DNA from: Pseudomonadota bacterium
Lineage (GTDB): Bacteria > Pseudomonadota > Alphaproteobacteria > Acetobacterales > Acetobacteraceae
Assembly (NCBI GenBank): GCA_021784255.1
Contig: JAJXSZ010000020.1
Coordinates: forward strand, 1-19,190
Length of the DNA stretch: 19,190 bases
Reading direction: 5' to 3'
The notes under the pieces were generated by a model. It saw only the letters and a program-made list of their open reading frames with translations, had not been told where the DNA came from and made no database searches. This document shows positions 15,300 through 19,190 of the stretch, in pieces. How positions within the stretch are numbered: the first letter of the stretch is position 1; each line of letters opens with the position of its first letter. The translations under genes were made by a program, and so were the position numbers.

Positions 15300-16195
15300 C
15301 CGAGCGACGCCAGCGCCGCGCGCAACTGGCCGTCATGGCGCGCGAGCAGGTCCGCGGCAGCGTCGGCGGGCACGCCGGCGAGCACCAGCACCGCCGGCTT
15401 GACGCGCCCGCCGGTCGCGGCGAGCGCCGCTTCGGCCGCCGCTTCGTCGGCGCCGGTGAGATGGCGGAGCATGCGCCGGGCGCGAGCGCGCAGCTTGGCG
15501 TTGCGCGCCAGCATGTCGACCATGAGACCGCGATGCACGCGCCCGAGGCGCAGCATCAGCAGCGTCGAGAACAGGTTGAGCATGATCTTCTGGGCTGTTC
15601 CCGCCTTCATTCTCGTCGAACCGGCCAGCACCTCCGGCGCTGTCTCAGCGAGCAGCACGTGCTCGGCGGCCCGCGCCATCGGACCAGGGCTGTTGATCAC
15701 GGCAATGGTGAGCGCACCCCGCCCGCGGGCCGCCTCGATGGCCGCGAGCGTGTATGGCGTGGCGCCGCTGGCCGCGACGCCAAGCAGCACGTCGCCGCTT
15801 CCGAGCCGGTGGCGGGCGACGGCCTCGCGGGCCGCATCGGCATCGTCCTCGGCGTTCTCGATCGCGGTGGTCAAGGCGGCCTCGCCGCCCGCCAGCAGCA
15901 GCACGACCCGCTCGGCCGGCCAGTCGAAAGTCGGCGTCAGTTCCGCTCCGTCCTGCACGCCGAGCCGGCCGGACGTTCCGGCCCCGGCATAAGCGAGGCG
16001 CCCACCGGCGGCGAGCAGCGGCACGGCGGCGGCGACCGCCTGCTCGATCGCGGGCAGGGCCGCGCGCACCGCGGCGGCGGCGGTCATCTGCCCCTCCCAC
16101 ATCGCGGCGAGTGCCGCTGCGGGCGGCCAGGCATCGAGATCGGTGAAGCGCGGATCGACCGACTCGGTCGCCGGCAGGGGTGATGGCGCGATCAT
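15296..16195 (-). CDS. murQ: N-acetylmuramic acid 6-phosphate etherase
   Basis: 299-aa SIS-domain enzyme that cleaves the lactyl ether of MurNAc-6-P to give GlcNAc-6-P and D-lactate in peptidoglycan recycling. Visible signatures are GAGTSGRLGVQDGAEL (71-86), Glu85 and Glu116 (ENAEDD) matching the two catalytic glutamates of E. coli MurQ, GVAASGATPYTL (139-150) and the GSTRMKAGTAQK block. The length equals that of E. coli MurQ. The ATG at 16195 is the only start giving the usual N-terminus (ESVDPRFTDLDAWP). It is the first gene of murQ-nagA and lies divergent from the HU gene. MurNAc-6-P could come from a PTS or from an anhydro-MurNAc kinase elsewhere; the kinase at 739 is another candidate. 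Confidence 0.93.
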   Translation of the reverse strand: MIAPSPLPATESVDPRFTDLDAWPPAAALAAMWEGQMTAAAAVRAALPAIEQAVAAAVPLLAAGGRLAYAGAGTSGRLGVQDGAELTPTFDWPAERVVLLLAGGEAALTTAIENAEDDADAAREAVARHRLGSGDVLLGVAASGATPYTLAAIEAARGRGALTIAVINSPGPMARAAEHVLLAETAPEVLAGSTRMKAGTAQKIMLNLFSTLLMLRLGRVHRGLMVDMLARNAKLRARARRMLRHLTGADEAAAEAALAATGGRVKPAVLVLAGVPADAAADLLARHDGQLRAALASLG

Positions 16196-16265
16196 TCCAC
16201 GCCCACCTCCAGCACAGTCATGGGAAAAAACCCTTTACGCGGCAGTGGAATCGCTGTTAGCACGC

Positions 16266-16308
16266 GCCGGTTCGCCGGCTCCTGCGGGGCCGTGCGATTC
16301 GCCGCAGG
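16266..16308 (+). other. GC-rich hairpins in the leader of the HU gene
   Basis: GCCGG-TTCG-CCGGC (16266-16279) is a 5-bp stem with the stable UUCG tetraloop. CCTGCGG (16281-16287) can pair with CCGCAGG (16302-16308) directly after it. Both lie 66-108 bp before the HU start, in the probable 5' untranslated region. They may stabilise the message or regulate it; nothing further can be said. Confidence 0.3.
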
Positions 16309-16373
16309 CCCAGCCTGGGCGATTTCCACCGAGCGCGGACATGGCCGCGCCTCAAGAGAAGGATGCGAAACGC

Positions 16374-16643
16374 ATGTCAAAGGCTTTTCTCGCTCAGGTG
16401 CTGCAGGATTCGGCATCGCTCACCGGCACCGCCGCAACCCGCGCGGCTGGCGACCTGATGGACGCGATCGTCAAGCAACTCAAGAAGGAAGGCAAGTTCA
16501 CGCTGCCGAGCTTCGGTACGTTCACGGTGCGCAAGACCAAGGCCCGCAAAGGGCTGAACCCGCGCACTGGCGAGGCGATCAAGGTGAAGGCCGGCAAGAC
16601 CGTCCGCTTCAAGGCATCGCCGACGCTGAAATCCGCCGTCTGA
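16374..16643 (+). CDS. HU family DNA-binding protein
   Basis: The 89-aa protein is of standard HU/IHF length. It has an N-terminal helical dimerisation part (MSKAFLAQVLQDSASLTG, then AATRAAGDLMDAIVKQLKKE), the turn KFTLPSFGTFTVRKTKAR (41-58), the NPRTGEAIKV DNA-arm segment (62-71, with the Pro63 position that intercalates in HU/IHF) and the closing AGKTVRFKASPTLKSAV. It binds and bends DNA non-specifically and compacts the nucleoid. AAGGA lies about ten bases before ATG 16374; upstream in-frame Mets lack conserved sequence. It stands alone, divergent from murQ and followed by two terminator-like hairpins, as expected for a highly expressed single-gene unit. Confidence 0.92.
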   Translation: MSKAFLAQVLQDSASLTGTAATRAAGDLMDAIVKQLKKEGKFTLPSFGTFTVRKTKARKGLNPRTGEAIKVKAGKTVRFKASPTLKSAV

Positions 16644-16655
16644 ACGGCGGATTTT
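16629..16655 (+). terminator. hairpin overlapping the HU stop codon
   Basis: A perfect 10-bp stem, AAATCCGCCG (16629-16638) with CGGCGGATTT (16645-16654), encloses the loop TCTGAA. The TGA stop (16641-16643) lies in the loop. Only a short T-run follows. It is either the first of two tandem terminators or an mRNA 3'-end stabiliser. Confidence 0.6.
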
Positions 16656-16671
16656 CCAGAGAGTGCCGGCC

Positions 16672-16710
16672 AAAGGGCTTCGGGATGCCAGCATTCCGGA
16701 GCCCTTTTCG
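16672..16710 (+). terminator. Rho-independent terminator after the HU gene
   Basis: A 14-bp stem with two G-T wobbles, AAAGGGCTTCGGGA (16672-16685) with TTCCGGAGCCCTTT (16694-16707), has an 8-nt loop and a T-run. It lies about 30 bp after the HU stop and ahead of the convergent acyl-CoA dehydrogenase gene. Confidence 0.85.
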
Positions 16711-16807
16711 TTGCTGCGGGCCGGCCGGTCGCTCGGGCCGGGCGGCACCGCGCCCCGCGCCACAGCGGCGTGGCGCTGAGCATCGCCTCCGCGGGACCGG
16801 CCCGGTT

Positions 16808-18022
16808 TCATCCATTCCAGCCGTCGCGCCGCAACTCCAGCCTGGCAATCGACATGCGGTGCACCTCATCGGGTCCGTCGACGATGCGCATCGTGCGCCC
16901 GCGCGCCCAGGCATTGGCGAGGCCGAAATCCTGGCTGACGCCGGCAGCACCGTGCGCCTGGATGGCGCGGTCGAGCACGCGCAGCACCATGCGCGGCGCG
17001 ACGACCTTGATCATGGCGATCTCGGCACGCGCCGCCTTGTTGCCGACACGATCCATCATGTCCGCGGCCCTGAGCGTCAGCAGGCGCGCCTGCTCGATCT
17101 CCATGCGGGAATCGGCGATCCACTCCATGACGACGCCGTGCTCGGCAAGCTTGCGGCCGAACGCGGTGCGGGACTTCGCGCGCGCACACATCGCTTCCAG
17201 CGCGCGCTCGGCGACGCCGATCTGGCGCATGCAGTGATGAATTCGCCCGGGGCCGAGGCGGCCCTGTGCGATCTCGAACCCCCTTCCCTCGCCCAGCAGG
17301 ATGTTGCCTGCGGGAACACGGACATTGTCGAAATCGACCTCGGCATGGCCGTGCGGCGCGTCGTCGTAGCCGAACACCGAGAGATGGCGCATCACGGTCA
17401 CGCCCGCGGTCGCGCGCGGCACCAGCACCATCGATTGCTGGCGGTGCCTGGGCCCGGCGGGATCGGTCTTGCCCATGACGATGAAGATGGCGCAGCGCGG
17501 GTCCATTGCGCCTGAGGTCCACCATTTGCGCGCGTTGATGACGTAGTTCTCACCGTCGCGCTCGATGCGGGCCTCGATATTGGTGGCATCCGACGACGCG
17601 ACGGCGGGCTCCGTCATCGCGAAACCGGAACGAATTTTTCCGTCGAGAAGCGGTTCGAGCCATTCCCGCTTCTGCATATCATTTCCATAACGCAACAATG
17701 TTTCCATGTTGCCGGTATCGGGGGCGGCGCAGTTGCAACATTCGGGGCCGATCGGCGAGCGGCCCATGATCTCGGCAAGCGGTGCGTATTCGAGGTTGGT
17801 GAGGCCGTCGGGATGCTCGGCGGCGGGCAGAAACAGGTTCCATAGCCCCGCCTCGCGCGCGCGCGCCTTCAGCTCCTCCATCACCGCAGGCTCGTGCCAG
17901 CGATCGGCCATCGCCGCCTGCTGCGCGGCAAAGACCGGCTCTGCGGGATAGACGTGGCGCTCCATGAAGGCGATCAACCGCTCGCGCAGCGCCTCGACCT
18001 TTGGCGAATGAGTGAAATCCAT
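16808..18022 (-). CDS. acyl-CoA dehydrogenase family protein (ACAD10/11-like)
   Basis: 404-aa FAD flavoprotein of the acyl-CoA dehydrogenase fold. Order of parts: an N-terminal helical domain (LRERLIAFMERHVYPAEPVF), the middle beta-domain with FAMTEPAVASSDATNIEARI and ARKWWTSGAMDPRCAIFIVMG, and the C-terminal helical domain with LGPGRIHHCMRQIGVAERALE, SRTAFGRKLAEHG and the closing GPDEVHRMSIARLEL. The PAVASSDATN and GAMDPRC blocks are typical of the ACAD10/11-like group, which oxidises long or modified acyl-CoAs. The exact substrate is unknown; there is no adjacent phosphotransferase or beta-oxidation gene. ATG 18022 has AGGAGG eight or so bases upstream. A full repeat element begins 22 bp upstream of the start, so any promoter must lie in or beyond it. 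Confidence 0.9.
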   Translation of the reverse strand: MDFTHSPKVEALRERLIAFMERHVYPAEPVFAAQQAAMADRWHEPAVMEELKARAREAGLWNLFLPAAEHPDGLTNLEYAPLAEIMGRSPIGPECCNCAAPDTGNMETLLRYGNDMQKREWLEPLLDGKIRSGFAMTEPAVASSDATNIEARIERDGENYVINARKWWTSGAMDPRCAIFIVMGKTDPAGPRHRQQSMVLVPRATAGVTVMRHLSVFGYDDAPHGHAEVDFDNVRVPAGNILLGEGRGFEIAQGRLGPGRIHHCMRQIGVAERALEAMCARAKSRTAFGRKLAEHGVVMEWIADSRMEIEQARLLTLRAADMMDRVGNKAARAEIAMIKVVAPRMVLRVLDRAIQAHGAAGVSQDFGLANAWARGRTMRIVDGPDEVHRMSIARLELRRDGWNG

Positions 18023-18044
18023 GGCGTTCCTCCTGCCATGCTGC

Positions 18045-18173
18045 CTAGAGCAACCGCCGGTCGGTCTGAGCCTGTCCGGCTCAGGCAGACCGGAGATAAG
18101 TTGCTCTGGGCTCCAAGTTTCCTAGAGCACGAAATCCGGCCAGATGACTCTATCTGGTCGGGGATTGCTCTAG
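18045..18173 (+). repeat. interspersed palindromic element, full length (copy 4, reference)
   Basis: 129 bp bounded by CTAGAGCAA and TTGCTCTAG. It contains CGGTCT-GAGCC paired with GGCTC-AGGC-AGACCG in the left half and CCAGAT/ATCTGG in the right half. Internal TTGCTCTGGG and CCTAGAGCAC repeat the terminal motif at the junction. It lies between two same-strand genes: 22 bp before the acyl-CoA dehydrogenase start and 27 bp after the DUF1223 stop. Confidence 0.92.
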
Positions 18174-18200
18174 CGCAGCGCGGCGCTGAGGGCTACGGGA

Positions 18201-18908
18201 TCAGCGGCTCGTGGCGACGGCGAGGATCTGCCCGCCTGGCGTCTGGAGGATGGCGGCGAGGCGCGCGCCGGCGGGGCGCGCGAGCAGCACGCGTTCCGCG
18301 GCCCCCTGCCAGCCCGCGGCCAGCGTGACGGAGCGGACGATGTCGGCTTCGCGCAGGGTGCGGCCGGCGTTCTCGCCACGGCCGATCGCGGTACTGTGGT
18401 GCGGATCGTAGCCGAACAGGAACAGGCGGGCCTCGCCCCCGGGTGCGCCCGCGCTGCCGGCGCCGACGCGGATTTCGACGCCGCCCGGCGTCGCGTGCAG
18501 CGCCAGGGCAACGCGCTGGATGGGGCGGGCGTCGCGGATCGCCCGCCGCGCGCCGCGCGCGTCCGAGCCGACCAGGGCCTGGCGGCCATCGACAACCAGT
18601 TCCGGCGTGAACAGGCCACCGGCGAAATGGCGGGCATAGCCGCGCTGGCGTGCGTCCGCGGCGACCAGCGACCAGGGATCGCGCCAACCGCCCTGGTTCC
18701 AGTAGGTGACATGCAAGCCCAGCGCGAGCACGTCCGCACCCGGCGCGAGGCGGGCGAGGAGACGGTCCGCGGGCGGGCAGGAGGAGCAGCCCTCGGAGGT
18801 GAAGAGCTCGAGCACCACCGGGCGGGACGGCGCCGCGGCGGGACCGGCGAAGGCGCCGCGGGCAAGGATGGCGAGCGTGAGCGCGGCGAGAAGGCGGCGG
18901 GCGGACAT
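18201..18908 (-). CDS. exported DUF1223 thioredoxin-fold protein
   Basis: 235 aa. The signal peptide MSARRLLAALTLAILARGAFA (1-21) precedes VVLELFTSEGCSSCPPADRL (31-50), the DUF1223 hallmark with a CxxC pair at Cys41 and Cys44. The LGLHVTYWNQGGWRDPWS block and the TPELVVDGRQALVGSD block, also typical of the family, follow, then a beta-rich C-terminal part (LFLFGYDPHHSTAIGRGENAG). The family has a thioredoxin-like fold and an unknown role; a periplasmic thiol/disulfide function is a reasonable inference from CxxC. I chose ATG 18908 because it begins the signal peptide; the frame is open to 19142 but lacks conserved sequence. It is divergent from the partial gene at the right edge. Confidence 0.88.
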   Translation of the reverse strand: MSARRLLAALTLAILARGAFAGPAAAPSRPVVLELFTSEGCSSCPPADRLLARLAPGADVLALGLHVTYWNQGGWRDPWSLVAADARQRGYARHFAGGLFTPELVVDGRQALVGSDARGARRAIRDARPIQRVALALHATPGGVEIRVGAGSAGAPGGEARLFLFGYDPHHSTAIGRGENAGRTLREADIVRSVTLAAGWQGAAERVLLARPAGARLAAILQTPGGQILAVATSR

Positions 18909-19069
18909 CCTGTTTCTCCGCGGGCCATGCGCGGCCCGACGCCAACGTAACCGGGCGGGGTCGCGCATGTTACGCCGATAAGGCGTGGTTATCCTTTGGG
19001 TTACATCCGCTGTCGATACTGCCACCCGCCATGGAGGCGAGGCCGCGCGCAAGCGCCGCGAGGAGACGG

Positions 19070-19190
19070 ATGACCCAGACATTGCCGGACGCGATCCGGC
19101 GCGCGCTGCGCGGCGTGGCGGTGCTGGCACTGCTTGCGGCACCCGCGGCCAGCGCGACGAGCCTGCGCGACCTCGGCTTTGCCGACGGGA
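19070..19190 (+). CDS. N-terminus of an exported protein (partial, cut by the window end)
   Basis: Forty codons are visible, starting MTQTLPDAIRRALRG and followed by a hydrophobic stretch VAVLALLAAPAASA that ends in an Ala-x-Ala signal-peptidase-like site, then TSLRDLGFADG. GAGGAG lies four bases before ATG 19070. The mature start resembles proteins with an N-terminal jelly-roll such as cellulose-synthase accessory subunits, but the visible piece is too short to assign. The 161-bp gap to the divergent DUF1223 gene holds the small inverted repeat ACGCC/GGCGT (18972-18986). Confidence 0.6.
   Translation, partial: MTQTLPDAIRRALRGVAVLALLAAPAASATSLRDLGFADG

Noticed and set aside
14382..15992. Long plus-strand open frame across nagA and murQ
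   Set aside because: It spans two coupled genes with complete catalytic motifs on the other strand; its translation is compositionally a shadow.
18909..19142. N-terminal extension of the DUF1223 protein
   Set aside because: The frame is open, but the extension is Arg/Ala-rich without conservation and would bury the signal peptide.
1..19190. tRNA, rRNA, insertion sequence with transposase, or prophage genes
   Set aside because: No cloverleaf, rRNA-like stretch, transposase or integrase motif could be recognised in any frame.

Overview
The window is very GC-rich and densely packed with genes. Its mix of genes (a HAAT/Liv-type ABC transporter operon, DUF1491, an alphaproteobacterial type of HU, a circularly permuted ATP-grasp/alpha-E pair) suggests an alphaproteobacterium, most likely Rhodospirillales/Acetobacteraceae. 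The lineage is inferred from protein flavour only; no rRNA or tRNA gene is visible. Nothing looks like a phage, plasmid or integrative element.

Layout. (1) 62-1593 (+): nanE and a BadF/BadG-type amino-sugar kinase. (2) 1684-2836 (-): an RNase H-fold-like hypothetical protein and a 66-aa basic protein. (3) 2880-3203 (+): a DUF1491 protein. (4) 3388-4419 (+): an OmpA-family porin with a strong terminator. (5) 4622-9162 (+): a complete five-gene branched-chain amino acid/HAAT ABC transporter operon (binding protein, two permeases, two ATPases) with overlapping start/stop codons. (6) 9173-9688 (-): a small Cys-rich lipoprotein, divergent from 9889-12344 (+), a circularly permuted ATP-grasp protein translationally coupled to an alpha-E protein. 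(7) 12542-13987 (+): an aldehyde dehydrogenase of the succinate-semialdehyde type. (8) 16195-14154 (-): murQ-nagA. (9) 16374-16643 (+): an HU protein with two terminator-like hairpins. (10) 18022-16808 (-): an acyl-CoA dehydrogenase. (11) 18908-18201 (-): an exported DUF1223 protein. (12) 19070 to the end (+): the start of an exported protein.

Functional links. NanE, the sugar kinase, MurQ and NagA all act on or around N-acetyl-amino-sugar 6-phosphates and converge on GlcNAc-6-P and GlcN-6-P, so cell-wall/amino-sugar salvage is encoded in two loci about 12.5 kb apart. The Liv operon imports an amide- or amino-acid-type solute of unknown identity. The ATP-grasp/alpha-E pair belongs to a widespread peptide-ligase-like module whose product is not established.

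The most unusual feature is a family of about 129-bp interspersed palindromic elements, present four times (1590-1678 truncated, 12341-12469, 14054-14178 inverted, 18045-18173). They carry CTAGAGCAA/TTGCTCTAG ends, two internal hairpins and internal copies of the terminal motif. Three of the four copies supply the stop codon of the adjacent gene. I found no clearly new multi-gene system. The best candidates for follow-up are this repeat family, the ATP-grasp/alpha-E pair with its divergent lipoprotein, and the 10-bp inverted repeat between them. No gene-free stretch exceeds 300 bases.
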